DNA of 64,000 nt from Siphonodentalium dalli (Eukaryota; Mollusca; Scaphopoda; Gadilida; Siphonodentaliidae), in the NCBI GenBank assembly GCA_032622095.1, contig CP136066.1, positions 129,675,917 through 129,739,916 of the forward strand, read 5' to 3'. The translations under genes and the position numbers were made by a program. Below the pieces are notes generated by a model. It was not told the origin of the DNA, searched no databases, and was given only the letters and a program-made list of their open reading frames with translations. Positions 48,001 to 56,849 of this stretch are shown here, one piece after another (the first letter of the stretch is position 1; every line of letters starts with the position of its first letter).

Positions 48001-49279
48001 ATGAGTTAATGTTTTGCTCATCGGATGCCGTGCATATCATTTGCTCTTGAGTGCCAAATGCTTGTGCTATCACACGGCCTTTCCTAATGGACATATGTGA
48101 CGCCGATTGGTTTTCTATCATGACGCAAATATTGGGATTATTTGCATCTGCTAGCGTGTCGGTTACATGTACATTTGGTTCGTGTTCGAAAATGGACATG
48201 TTACCTTTGCCTATTCGGATTATAGGTGTGTTAAACATATCATTTGGCCCTATGAGTCTGCCTGTTATGATGGCGCATGAGTGGGGTGATAATGAAACGT
48301 TATTTGTTGATCGGATGAGTGATGCAATGTGACCATCCCTTAACATCGGGTATAATTGATTCTGTATTCTGAATTTTTCTAGATCAAAGTAAAGTCTAAT
48401 ACTGTGTTGTTTCATAAAATCGCGCCCTAAAATGCAAGGACGTGACAAGGTTGCACATATGACAAATTTGTGAGTAACAATGAGTTTTCCGATTCTAAAT
48501 GTGAGATGTGTGGATCCAAAAACTTTCATTGGTGTACCATCGGCTGATGTGAGTAACACATGTTCTTTAATTAAAGGTGGTCGATTTGGCATGGATCTAT
48601 AAATGTCGTATTTCAAGCAACTGGTGGTTGCCCCGGAGTCTAATAGTGATCTAATCCGTTGTTTGTGTATTTTAATGATAGTTGAGCATGGTGTTTGGTT
48701 TAGAGCACCATCTGTCATATCACTTGGATATTTAAGTACTGGTATAGTGTGTTGTATGGGTTTGACTGGTGGTATTATAGGGTTAATTGCAGTATTGGAA
48801 TGTGATTCGCGAGAACTGGTGCATGTTGATTTTCTTTTGGATGATGAGTAAGAATTAGTAATGTGTTGGTGCTTGGGCTTTTCAAGGCGATTCAGGGTTT
48901 TAAATTGGGGAGGAAAGGTTAAATCCAGAAGTGGTGAGATAGACTTATTGGAAGAATTATGAAATCTGGGTTTCATAGAGGAACACCTGCTATGGCAGAA
49001 AGTGGTATGTGTTACGTGCCTGTGGCGAGGGAGATCAAGTGGAGGCCGTGTACGGTAATTAATATATCGTTGGTTTTGGCAGTTTGGTGGTAGCGTGGGG
49101 TAATGATTAATGGACTGCAGCTGTGAATTATAGACTCTATGCTTTTGAGATTCGTATGTTCGATGATCTTTAGCATATCTATGATTGTGGTTGCATATTG
49201 TGCTAATTTGATGTGTTATTGGACTCATTGCGTTGCGTTGGTGGGTGGGGGTGAAATTTTTGATGCAATGAGTCCTCAT
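44948..49279 (-). CDS. pol: Pol polyprotein: protease, RT, RNase H, integrase
   Basis: 1443 codons, uninterrupted. Aspartic protease: LLDSGATTS at 212-220, catalytic Asp214, with ILGRDF at 283-288. RT: YRLVIDLRKLN (561-571), IFDLSNAYH with Asp601, and FVDD at 661-664 in place of YVDD. RNase H: ILTVDAS (Asp810), TEKEAFA (853-859) and TDHLPL (880-885). Integrase: zinc finger His1065, His1069, Cys1099, Cys1102; catalytic triad Asp1130, Asp1191, Glu1227 with the classical 35-residue gap between the last two; a GPY/F-like module near 1359-1374. No chromodomain is seen. The N-terminal 190 residues are His/Pro/Ser-rich. The start ATG overlaps the gag stop, but the frameshift signal just upstream would produce a Gag-Pol fusion instead, so the real N-terminus is probably not this Met. 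Confidence 0.97.
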   Translation of the reverse strand: MRTHCIKNFTPTHQRNAMSPITHQISTICNHNHRYAKDHRTYESQKHRVYNSQLQSINHYPTLPPNCQNQRYINYRTRPPLDLPRHRHVTHTTFCHSRCSSMKPRFHNSSNKSISPLLDLTFPPQFKTLNRLEKPKHQHITNSYSSSKRKSTCTSSRESHSNTAINPIIPPVKPIQHTIPVLKYPSDMTDGALNQTPCSTIIKIHKQRIRSLLDSGATTSCLKYDIYRSMPNRPPLIKEHVLLTSADGTPMKVFGSTHLTFRIGKLIVTHKFVICATLSRPCILGRDFMKQHSIRLYFDLEKFRIQNQLYPMLRDGHIASLIRSTNNVSLSPHSCAIITGRLIGPNDMFNTPIIRIGKGNMSIFEHEPNVHVTDTLADANNPNICVMIENQSASHMSIRKGRVIAQAFGTQEQMICTASDEQNINSSPPNKHSINTIGDRQDINPPVTKTQPISVNDIVAPQHLKQQILQLVSQYPDVFTNDINKIGYCPKIKMKIDLKPNTLPIFCKKYPTPLNKQRIMAAEIKKLLDADIIRPTAHSSWGFPSLLIRKATPNPDGTPNYRLVIDLRKLNDVSIPLKWSMPSFTEISSKLLGSTIFSIFDLSNAYHVIGDVSEDVPILTMNTSEGQYSYQRAPMGYVSSSGYFLKLMNMALHDLPFVEGFVDDLICHSSDPQTHIQQLTKLFDRLREYGLIVKLSKSKFCQPQVKFLGHIISDKGTSPDPEKISIIKSLPPPKSVKEVRRLLGILNFYRSYSPTFASTALPLIKLTAKYAKFVWDAPCQTAFDALKESLATAPILAYPNPDKLFILTVDASIHSIGAILSQYAHSQDDKHVELPIAFASKKLNKSQRNYSVTEKEAFAIYTFARQFKFYLQGSQVEIKTDHLPLIHMFKKQDLINTKIQKWFLEISALNPKITYIKGTNNVTADFCSRINPDTHPCINSCTDSDPNPPTNPLVQDINILDMKDIQEFSKQKKQPKQKTDSEPPVDLDDSPVLPPITNIRDEQSGDHTISEIIKQMQSTNIPEKLAKTFILKDGILHYISIYNDIPKLRIYITDKIAQEVISQYHSLGHRAVQSLYATIRNRYYTPQLFAKIVTYINNCHTCRQRNAYNPKIPLQPVTAPSRPGQLIAIDLMGPFSPKTQSGNRFILTIIDQFSLHTLAYALPNKMVDTILERLNSEYFTLFGSVEEILTDNGSEFANSTFTEFCKYYHINHRLTSFYRPQSNGKSERSHRSLASIISTITQANVENWDLYLNYASQAMNFHCSSVHTHSPFFLTFFREPQISIDRILTHREKYLGEDFLATTLQNQHIIFKTTKSLLETASRNHKQNKGGSIPTFKIGQSVYYKIHQPNHKFSFKYEPFWRILKQTGPISYILRHDLSAKLTKSHAKHIKPSPINWPTPQIPNHLKNKRHNRFAFPPSEASVDNNSSQSTSESDNDLKNHGN

Positions 49280-49288
49280 CTGTTTAAA
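49221..49288 (-). promoter_or_regulatory. Programmed -1 ribosomal frameshift signal at gag-pol
   Basis: On the minus strand the heptamer T TTA AAC (49288-49282) stands in the gag frame as X XXY YYZ. A 6-nt spacer (AGATGA, containing the gag TGA) follows, then an 11-bp perfect stem GGACTCATTGC / GCAATGAGTCC (49275-49265 with 49231-49221) and a 33-nt C-rich loop. After a -1 slip the next codon is CAG and the ribosome continues in the pol frame. The loop contains the run CACCCCCACCCACC; I see no obvious G-rich partner immediately downstream for a pseudoknot. Confidence 0.85.
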
Positions 49289-49794
49289 AATTGGTTGTTA
49301 TTTTGAGGCCGACGTCTGCATTGGTCTGTGGTATGATTGTTTAATCTGCAGTATGTACAGAATAGGGGTCGTTGAGCTGTTGTAGTATATCTTGCATCCA
49401 TGGTCTGGATGCGGTTTGGATGGGAGACCATTGGTTCAGAGTAGGGGTGGTGAGAATTTGAAGGTTGGCGCCTGTGGGGGTGATCATTGATTCGGTGTCT
49501 GTCTTTGGATTGACGGGGGTTGTAAGTGGATTGTGATGGCCCTCTTGGAATGTGCCGATGGTTATTGTCGATATCCATTGGTTGAGGGGATTGTAACTGT
49601 GGGAATTGGTTATAATCATTATGATGTTCACCGTAACGTAAGCGATAGCGTTGCCGAAGGTTCATTTCGCGTAGGGCGATATCAGTAGCTCTATCAAGCG
49701 TTATGGGGTCGTCTTTGAGAAGCCTGAATTTAATACTAGAGTCGCGAATACCGCGAATAGAGTCGCGAATACCGCGAATACAGTATACGCGTGT
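49276..49794 (-). pseudogene. gag: gag, C-terminal part (capsid end and nucleocapsid)
   Basis: The frame is open for 172 codons from 49794 to the TGA at 49276. It starts with a duplicated IRGIRDS heptapeptide, then the typical end of a Gypsy capsid (KFRLLKDDPITLDRA, then DIALRE), a polar Arg/His-rich linker, and a CCHC zinc knuckle CTYCRLNNHTTDQC (C-X2-C-X4-H-X4-C) near the end, which binds genomic RNA. The only long ORF with an ATG inside it (49665) starts after the capsid, so this part depends on the upstream gag frame, from which it is out of phase. Confidence 0.85.
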
Positions 49795-50393
49795 TTAGCA
49801 AGGGTACGTATGCGTTCTGCAAACATGGCAATTGTTTCCGTATGTCTCTGCCTAATGGCTCGTAATGAGGAAATGGCTTGAGGCGAATCAGTTATGGAAC
49901 TGAATAATGAGCGTAACTGTGATTTCAGATCGGTCCAGGTGAACGTGAATTTTCCGTCTGTGTTATTTTCATTTATGAAGCGTTGAATAAATTCAGAAAC
50001 TTGAGATTTACATGTCTGAGCGGCAATTTTTATGATAGTCTCATCTTGTGCCGAAATCGCGCGGGAGTATTTTTCCACCGCATGGACCCATTGGGGAAAA
50101 GCGTCAGGCTTGCCATCGAAGGGTTCAATAATGGAATTCATTCCCAGCAGTGCTGTTATTGTTGTCTGTGTTTTTAAACTTTCAGTCTGGTCGCGGATAG
50201 AACTAGTGAAATGGCTAATTTCATGGGTAAGCCGTGACAATAGCAAGTTCTGATTATCTTTGCCCATTTCATTAGTAATGTCTGTGTGGGGGGGTCTGGC
50301 GGTTGATCGGTCCGTTTCCCTGTTTAATTCAAGGTGATGCTGATAATTGGTTGGATGAAAATAATCGCTGCTCTGCGGAGGTGGTGACTCCAT
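49701..50393 (-). pseudogene. gag: gag, N-terminal and capsid part
   Basis: 230 codons from ATG 50393. Residues 1-40 are polar; a helical stretch (MGKDNQNLLLSRLTHEISHF region) precedes a Gypsy-type capsid beginning around IIEPFDGKPDAFPQWVHAVE, continuing through a Trp-containing segment (FTWTDLKSQLRSLF) to ETIAMFAERIRTLAKHAY. After residue about 212 the frame reads the duplicated repeat in the wrong phase and ends at a TAA. The capsid residues normally found between AKHAY and the IRDS block are missing, so this copy appears to have lost about 20 residues' worth of sequence and the phase. It would make a truncated capsid without nucleocapsid. Confidence 0.85.
49740..49782. repeat. Direct 21-bp duplication at the gag frame break
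   Basis: agagtcgcgaataccgcgaat occurs twice in tandem, and gcgaatac itself is repeated inside. 21 bp is in phase, so the duplication alone does not change frame, but it marks the point where the N- and C-terminal gag frames fail to join. Confidence 0.8.
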
Positions 50394-50407
50394 TATGTTA
50401 TTAAGGA

Positions 50408-50899
50408 TTAACGGTGTCTGTTTTGGGATCTATGGTATGGGTGCGAAATATGTTGTATTTTTTTCCAAGTGCCGTGGCGGTGTATTATGCGATTCAGGTG
50501 TATTTGACACGATTCAGGTGATTTATTAGGATGTTTTATGGGAATTGCCGCGACTATAGAGTTGACGATAAGTTTTGGATAATCCGTAAAATGAGCCGGA
50601 AATGTATGCCACTCGTTCCAAGAATCTAGTGTATGTCCTGAGTAGTTATTTGTAATCATACAACGCACGTATAAGCGGATTGTATCTTGCGTTATATCAA
50701 TGCGAATGGGATTGCAATATTTAATGAGTTGTGGCGATAAAGTTATTTGGTGGGGTAAAGCGTATCTACAGTAAGTTTTAAAATTAAGAACTGAATGTTG
50801 TTTGTAAGAGGTGGGTGGTATGGGCTGATCGTTTGAAGCATGTATTGTAGTAGGATGGGTAGGTAGTGTAGGTGTAGTAGAATCAGGTGATGTGTCCAT
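50408..50899 (-). CDS. ORF before gag, unknown function
   Basis: 163 codons ending 14 bp before the gag ATG, in another frame. Residues 1-30 are Thr/Pro/Ser-rich; from about 36 onward it looks like a folded domain with aromatic residues and several cysteines (FKTYCRYALP, IRLYVRCMITNN, WNEWHTF), then a His/Arg-rich basic tail. I recognise no family. A separate ORF upstream of gag is uncommon in Gypsy elements; it might be a matrix-like or regulatory protein, but nothing shows that. Confidence 0.5.
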   Translation of the reverse strand: MDTSPDSTTPTLPTHPTTIHASNDQPIPPTSYKQHSVLNFKTYCRYALPHQITLSPQLIKYCNPIRIDITQDTIRLYVRCMITNNYSGHTLDSWNEWHTFPAHFTDYPKLIVNSIVAAIPIKHPNKSPESCQIHLNRIIHRHGTWKKIQHISHPYHRSQNRHR

Positions 50900-51570
50900 A
50901 ACCCACGTGAAAAAAAAAGGAGTAAAAGAATGCTAAAAATAGGGGGTGTGCAATTTGACAGCAAATGGGAAAGAAAAGATGGTCACTCACCAATTTCCGA
51001 GAAGAATAATGTGCACAAGTCTGTGATGATGAATGATGTATAGAATGTTCTCGTCGTGGTTATTGGAAACCGAAGGATGTCCAAATCAGATGTTAAAGTT
51101 TATGTGGATCTGAATCTGGTCTGCAAGAGGCGTGAGTAGTAATGTTTTTTAGCTGGATACACGATGTGAGCTGGTTGTATAAGAATAAAAGGTTGATTCG
51201 TCTATATCAGATGAGTATGTATGCGGTCCTGTGTGTCCGAAGGGTTGGTGTGCGGTCCTGTGTGTCCGAAGGGTTGGTGTGCGGTCCTGTGTGTCCGAAG
51301 GGTTGGTATGCGGTCCTGTGTGTTCGAAGGGTTGGTGTGCGGTCCTGTGTGTCCGAAGGGTTGGTATGCGGTCCTGTGTGTCCGAAGGGTTCCTGTGTGT
51401 CCGAATGGTTGAGTTATTGTTGACCGGTGCAGTGGTCTAGTGTATGAGACTGTCTATCCGTGGCTGGAGTGTAAGGCTGTATCCCCGTGGTTGAGTAGCG
51501 GTTTGAGATTGTTTCTGCTCTGTAGTGATCGTCTAGTGGCCGAGACTTCAAGTTGTGTGGTGAGACGTAG
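50900..51570. other. Element leader (5' untranslated region)
   Basis: Lies between the primer-binding site and the first ORF and should contain packaging and dimerisation signals. Apart from the 29-bp minisatellite nothing is recognisable. Confidence 0.5.
51221..51411. repeat. 29-bp minisatellite in the leader, 6 full copies plus a partial
   Basis: The period is exactly 29 bp: gcggtcct starts at 51223, 51252, 51281, 51310, 51339 and 51368; a shortened seventh copy lacks gcgg. The core is tgcggtcctgtgtgtccg. The variants tatgcgg and tgtgcgg are interspersed. There are no spacers between copies. Open plus-strand frames here are a result of the period. Confidence 0.95.
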
Positions 51571-51587
51571 AACTGTTCAGGGCACCA
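51571..51587 (-). other. Primer-binding site
   Basis: On the minus strand TGGTGCCCTGAACAGTT begins 9 bases inside the 5' LTR. It starts with TGG, the complement of a tRNA CCA end, and resembles the lysine-tRNA type PBS; I do not assign the tRNA with confidence. The 9-base gap to the LTR is longer than usual. Confidence 0.65.
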
Positions 51588-51596
51588 TTAATACTA

Positions 51597-52051
51597 TGTG
51601 AGGTAATGACACATATATATAGTAGGTACAAGTCTTTATTATGTTGTGAATAAGATATGCAGTGTGTACAAATATAATGATCAATAGTCGCCGCGAATTG
51701 GTGTCCCCGAATGGGTGATGCCTGGTGTGAATGATGCCTGGATATGATCTAGGTATGAGATGAGTCTAGTGAAAGCATGATGTGATGGGATGTAGTTGTT
51801 TCTTATATACTATTTGGGATGCATATTAGATGAGGTGTTTGGCAATACACATCGGGATTGGTTCTTCCGTTATGGTCATCTCCCTTGACCATATTTGGGA
51901 GCCATCTTCATTGTGTGTATATCTTCGCTGAGAGTAAGACGTGTGAGGTTTCGAGAACCGAACACGAATATCTGAGTTTGGGGTTTTATATATTGGGACA
52001 TTCGTATAGTTTGAATCAAGTTGTGAGATTATAATGGGTAGTTATCTCACA
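51597..52051 (-). repeat. 5' LTR
   Basis: 455 bp, apparently identical to the 3' LTR. On the minus strand a TATA box (plus strand 51984-51993) lies about 60 bp from its start, predicting transcription start near 51955-51960; AATAAA is at 51635-51640. These are the promoter and polyadenylation elements of the element. Confidence 0.95.
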
Positions 52052-54258
52052 CCGCGGCCATAAACCTGTGTTTTTATAACAATTTATTGGAGACAAACTG
52101 TTGCGCGCTTATCATTTGAAGTTAATAATCGTGAAGCCTGTGTAACAAATGTTCAAATACAACGGAAAAAAAATACGTAAAATAAATAGCGTGACCAATG
52201 AGCATTCACAAAACAATATACATCAGTTTTGAAAACGAGTAAAAATGATTATAAATGAAAACGCTCTTTATCGTTTACCGGCGCTTTTGCGCAAGAAGGT
52301 TTTTAATGGACGCAATCATTGGATTTTGTTCTAGGCTAAAAAAAACAAACAATACAAAATGTGTTCAAACTTCCTCTTTTGAAAGTTGAAGTAAAACATC
52401 ACGGGTGTTGTTACAGTCTATTGTGATTCTTTGGTGAGCACGCAGTGAACACAAGTCATACTTTGCCAAATTCATCCCGTATATCACACATGTTTAGTAT
52501 ACATGACACGTCGTCACTTTCGTGAGAACATCTAACGGAAGTTTTATGGGGTATATAAAATAGAAGCATGGCCAGTTGATGTACAGACAGCGAACTAAAA
52601 ACCTTCCTAAACGACCGTGGTGTTCCATCAACTAGACGAAAAAAAAGATGAGAAAGTGCAGCTAGCCGAGTTGGCACACAAACAGAAATTTCCAGTTATT
52701 CAGTCGGCAGATGATCAACAGAAAACGGTTAATACCCAAAAAGCGAAGTTGTTATGCCTGGAGTTTTTGTTGTCTTTCTACATACAACGAAGATGTGAAA
52801 TTCAAGATTTTTCGCCAGATAGATCCAAAGAAATACTTTGTTGAAATCTCTTGCCATATTTTGCTGTATTTATGCAAAACGTGCATCTCCATCTTAACAC
52901 ATCGATGTAGATTGAAAACGACATATTTGCGGTCATGTAATGATAACATAAACGCTCTTTATTGGTTCCGTTTTATATGGTATAAAATGACCTTCCGAAT
53001 TACTCTAAACTTGAAAGTTTTTTGTAGGAAATCAATAAACTTATAGTACATGTACGAATATTCATATCAAATTAAATAATACTCACGTTTCTGGGTTACG
53101 TCGGTCATTATTGCAACCGAAAACTGCACAGCGATTTGAAGGCATTTTCAATTTATGATTTTGTAAGGGTAGTAGATGGGCACGAGGCGAAGTGATTTTG
53201 TTGAATGAGAGTAGAAGGGTGCGAAGCGCCCGGGATGGTCGAAAAGATCGAGAGAAGATACCATAGCATATGGATTAGGTTCAAATGTCACAATAGACAT
53301 GAAGGAGTATCACATCGCCCTCTCACATGCTTCAGTTGTCAGTTAAAACATGAAGTTTTTCATAAAACAGTTTCATTTTCGTGAAACGCATGCGAAGCAA
53401 GATGTGCGAAGAGAGAATTTATTGACGGCAGCTTAGGCAGTCTGAGGGGTAATTAATCCCAAATGCACGGAACTCCTTTACGATATTCCGATAGTACTGC
53501 GTTTACTCTATATTCTCTAAAAAAATTGTGTAAAAGTTCCCAATAGAACGACTTTTATCAGGCGTTTACTAAAACCGCAAAATATTGAGAATATTAAAAA
53601 CGTTCTTGCGCAAAAGCGCCGGTACACGATAAAGAGCTTTTTCATTTATAATCGTTTATGAAACAGCAATAACACTGTACTTATGGGAACAACTGATGTA
53701 TATTGTTTTGTGAATGCTCATTGGTCACGCTATTTATTTTACGTAGTTTTTTTCTGTTGTATTTGAACATTTGTTACACAGTCTTCACGATTATTAACTT
53801 CAACTGATAAGCGCCGTCTGCTACGTATGCGCGCAACAGTTTGTCTCCAATAAATTGTTATAAAAACACAGGTTTATGGCCGCGGACATAAGCCGATTAA
53901 GTGTGATGTAATAGAATCCCAATAGAACGACTTTTATCAGGTGTTTACTAAAACCGCAAAATATTGAGAGATTAGTGCAATTTTCTGAATTTTCGCATTA
54001 TTTCATCGCATAAAATCAATTAAAATACGACAAGCAACTGGAAATGTTTTTGAACGTTCTAGAAGGGGTACATGTCCCTTATATATGTTTAAAATTTCTC
54101 GTGTAAACTATGACAGATACCAAAGTTATAATTAGTTTTATAGACCCACCCTAAATCCCCCATAGTAAATGCATGCGGCCGTAAAGCACATGGCTTTGTT
54201 TGGATACTTTCTGGCCCACAATGCAACAGTCAAAATGGTTATCTGTAAAACAGTCTAT

Positions 54259-55323
54259 GGAAAATTATGAGTGGTCGTGTGTGCGGGTATTCAGGTATAT
54301 CTGGAAGAGCTCACCGTTGGTGAGGTATATATGTATACCTGGATTGACACTGTGGTCATGAGTATGGCGAATAAGTATACATGTAGTGGCTATATGGTCC
54401 ATGTGGTGTGTATATGTATGCAATGAGTGACTGTATGATCGTGAATGTGGTGAATATGTATACATAGAGTGACTATATGGTCACATGTCAGGTGTAGGAG
54501 TATACCTGGTGTTCATGCATGGTGACTCGTGGCTGTATCGTCATGTGTGGTATGTACGGGTATAACCAATTATGGCTGTATGGTCAGGTATATGTGTATA
54601 AAGTGGGTGACTATATTGTCATATGTGTGCAGGTGTTTATGTACATATGGAATGACTGCGGTAATGGGTGGGTTGTAGATGTGTGGCTATCACTGTCCAC
54701 AATAACCCAAGGATATGTTAACCAATAGAGAGGTCATATCAGATAGTTCTCCGTCTTTATGGTGTTTATGTACATTAAGGAAACGTTAAACGTGTAAAGC
54801 GATAGCCACCCATTACCACCGTCATTCCATATATACATAAACATCACAGACATATGACACTATAGTGCCCCACTGTATACACGTGCACCTGATTCATGAC
54901 CACGGATGACCACACAGCCATTAGTGACAATGCAGGCACACCGATAATACTCATAAATATGACCCATAACCATATAGTCACTCCCTGTATACCCATTCAC
55001 CTCACAATTGGCCATACGGTCATCCCCTGTATACCTATTCTCCACATAAATGGTCAAATAGACATTCAATATTTACATCAACACCACTACAATAACCATA
55101 GAGCCATTCACCTCACGATTGGCCATGTCACTCCATGTATCCCTATTTGTCACACCATAGCCGAATAGCCACTCAAGATATACTGATACACCCAGCCATG
55201 TCAGTATAGTCACTCCATGTATGTGTATGCACCTCGCCCATGACCATATAGCAACAATTAAAACCGTATAATATACCCGTATAACCTACACATGACCATA
55301 CCACACGAGTAACCAAGCAAAGA
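54259..55323. repeat. Orientation-switching minisatellite, unit 4
   Basis: Same structure as unit 1, with a few private changes (for example an added A in ggaaaattatgag near 54262). No gene. Confidence 0.7.
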
Positions 55324-56849
55324 GTGGCAAAATCATCGAGTACATTATTAGACCCAATTATTATCGGCAATTCCCTTCGTGTACTAGAAGCTGAAGTAAT
55401 AAACCCGGGAGTCTCTGACCACTTAGGTGTATATGTGTCACTAGCTTATGATTATTCACAAGTAACTTCGTTCCAGAGAGTAGTATGGAACTACTCCAGA
55501 GCAAATTTTGAAAGAGCCAACGAAATACTCGGTAACACGAACTGGGATGATCTCCTTGAGTGCCTCGACACCGATTCAGCTACCATACTTTTCCAAAATA
55601 AATTTATGTCAGTAATGAACGATACAATTCCCCAATCCACTGTTACGGTTCGGCCCAAGGATAAAATCTGGTTTAACTCAGAAATCCGAAGAGAAATTCG
55701 CAAACGCGAAAGGCTACGTACAAAAGCCATAAAAAATAATAATCCCAACACATGGCAAAAATATAAGCAATGTCGAAATAAAGTAAATAACATGAAAAAG
55801 TTCGCGAAATCGAAATTTGATGAAAAATTGGAAGACCGCATGAAAGAATCATCATCTCCCCGCGAATTCTGGCAACTAATGAATTACCTACTATGTAAAA
55901 AGAAAACAACGAATGTTCCACCCCTATACTGCTCGAATGCCCATATAAATACCATAAACGTAAATGGAACCGTGTACGCGACTGATGATCTTGACAAGGC
56001 TAACATATTAAACCAGAGCTTCATTTCTAACTCATCAATAAATGACTCAAACCACAGTTTACCTGTGTTCAATTCTCGTTGTAAAAACACGATGGAGGAC
56101 TTTGAGTTCACCGAAGATGAAATAATTTTGGCAATTAAATCACTTAAATTAAACAAAGCCCATGGCTACGATGGAATTAGTGCAAAAATGCTCCTAGCTA
56201 CCGCAGAATCAATTGCTCGTCCATTAGTTTTAATCTTCAGAAAATCTCTTGATAGCATGACATTTCCATCTGTATGGAAAAAGGCTAATGTTGTCCCCAT
56301 CTTTAAAAAAGACGACCCCGCTGATAGCAAGAACTATCGTCCTATTTCCCTTCTACCCTGCTTGGGAAAAATATTTGAGAAAGTTGTACTAAAACAGATC
56401 AGGGATTTCTTTAAAAAAACGAACTACTATTCTTACGTCAATCGGGCTTCATGCCAGGGCAAAGCACTTCTCATCAACTCATAGATCTATACAATCACCT
56501 GTTACAATCTCTCGACAATGGACTGTATACATGTTCTATTTTGTGTGATATATCAAAGGCATTCGAGAGAGTTTGGCACAGGGGACTAATACATAAACTT
56601 TCAAGTTATGGAGTTCGTGGTAAATCTTTGAAATGGCTAGGAGACTATTTAAATAACCGACAGCAGCGCGTATTAGTTAACAACAGCTTTTCTAGCTATG
56701 AGATCATCCCAGCGGGCGTGCCACAAGGCTCAATCTTAGGCCCTTTTCTATTTTTGGTTTACATCAATGATTTAGCAGACAACATCTGTTCTGTTACGAG
56801 AATGTACGCTGACGACACTTGCATTACTAACGAGCACCACGACCTATAG
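55324..56849 (+). pseudogene. Endonuclease/RT fragment, unit 4, frameshifted
   Basis: The A-run at 56413-56419 has seven A instead of the eight in the other units, so the frame breaks after about residue 365 and ends at 56484; the remaining RT motifs (catalytic Asp, YADD) are read in the next frame up to 56849. Two further private changes follow (ctgttacaatc for ctgtgtcaatc, ttttgtgtgat for ttttttgtgat). It is the only unit in which the frame is broken. Confidence 0.9.

Larger units (their letters stand above)
37213..52051 (-). mobile_element. Env-bearing Ty3/Gypsy-type LTR retroelement (14.8 kb)
   Basis: Two 455-bp LTRs (TGTGAG...CTCACA) appear identical by eye and are bounded by the 4-bp duplication CCGC. 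The order on the minus strand is 5' LTR, primer-binding site, leader with 29-bp minisatellite, unknown ORF, gag (two frames), pol (PR-RT-RH-IN), unknown ORF, 3.6-kb spacer, env, 3' region with 180-bp repeats, polypurine tract, 3' LTR. RT/integrase order (RT-RNaseH before IN) and a GPY/F-like module place it with Ty3/Gypsy; the F-type envelope makes it errantivirus-like or an endogenous-retrovirus analogue. At nearly 15 kb it is about twice the length of ordinary Gypsy elements, owing to the spacer and extra ORFs. Recent insertion, but gag is broken. Confidence 0.95.
36775..54258. mobile_element. Foldback element, unit 4 (left arm interrupted by the LTR element)
   Basis: Left arm 36775-37212 and 52052-52313, core about 52314-53594, right arm about 53595-54258. 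Removing 37213-52051 and one CCGC restores ttatgtccgcggccataa as in the other units. Confidence 0.8.

Noticed and set aside
51221-51440. 29-bp repeat as a possible CRISPR array
   Set aside because: Copies are contiguous with no spacers, and the sequence is eukaryotic; it is a minisatellite.
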